A stretch of 5,841 nt of DNA from Caldisericota bacterium. GTDB lineage: Bacteria > CAIJMQ01 > JAADFP01. Below, piece by piece: positions 5,789 through 5,841 of the stretch. Location: assembly GCA_013152825.1 (NCBI GenBank), contig JAADFP010000074.1, positions 1 to 5,841 of the forward strand, in the 5' to 3' direction. A program made the translations under genes and the position numbers. Every line of letters begins with the position of its first letter. Position 1 is the stretch's first letter. The notes beneath the pieces are model-generated. The model saw nothing but the letters and a program-made list of their open reading frames with translations, ran no database searches and was not told the origin of the DNA.

Positions 5789-5841
5789 GCCATCTCTTTG
5801 ACCCGAAATACCTTTATTGGAGTAAACGGTAAGCAGTGAAT

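Noticed and set aside
5770..5841. Possible tail of an upstream gene on the minus strand
   Set aside because: Short frames end here in two phases but none gives a recognisable protein end; too little sequence to support a call.

Overview
The window is bacterial, gene-dense and of moderate GC. Every gene I can support is on the minus strand, so the biological reading order runs from high to low coordinates. The leuC and DUF58 genes, the CCA-less tRNA and the lipoprotein with a clean lipobox suggest an anaerobic, probably diderm (Gram-negative-type) bacterium, possibly from an uncultivated lineage. That placement is an inference and I cannot name a taxon.

Layout in transcription order. At 5231-5749 is a small nitroreductase-family flavoprotein, with a sigma70-like promoter just upstream (5760-5788). 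Its 3' end overlaps the start of a LeuC-type aconitase-family dehydratase (3967-5250). A 110-bp gap then holds a degenerate 7-bp repeat array (3910-3962). Next is a DUF58/von Willebrand A-like protein (2969-3856), without the MoxR ATPase that usually sits beside it. Right after its stop lies a strong promoter (2939-2967), and then tRNA-Arg(UCU) at 2836-2909. Five bases after the tRNA begins an MscS-family mechanosensitive channel (1781-2830). This overlaps by 8 bp a lipoprotein with a coiled coil and a PilP/GspC-like C-terminus (1054-1788). That gene overlaps by 4 bp (ATGA) a sugar phosphate isomerase/epimerase-like TIM-barrel gene. At the window edge is the start of a PfkB/ribokinase-family sugar kinase (1-142).

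The clearest unusual observation is in the isomerase gene. It is split into two frames by an exact 10-bp tandem duplication (353-372). Removing one copy joins the halves into a normal-looking protein and restores the last predicted metal-binding glutamate. This is a fresh frameshift mutation, a phase-variation-like switch, or an assembly or sequencing error.

How the genes work together: the isomerase/epimerase and the sugar kinase probably belong to one carbohydrate pathway. The tRNA, mscS, lipoprotein, isomerase and kinase genes are packed tightly enough to be one transcription unit driven from the tRNA promoter. The nitroreductase and leuC form another overlapping pair. I see no CRISPR array, insertion sequence, integrase, toxin-antitoxin pair or recognisable defence system, and I do not claim a new system here.
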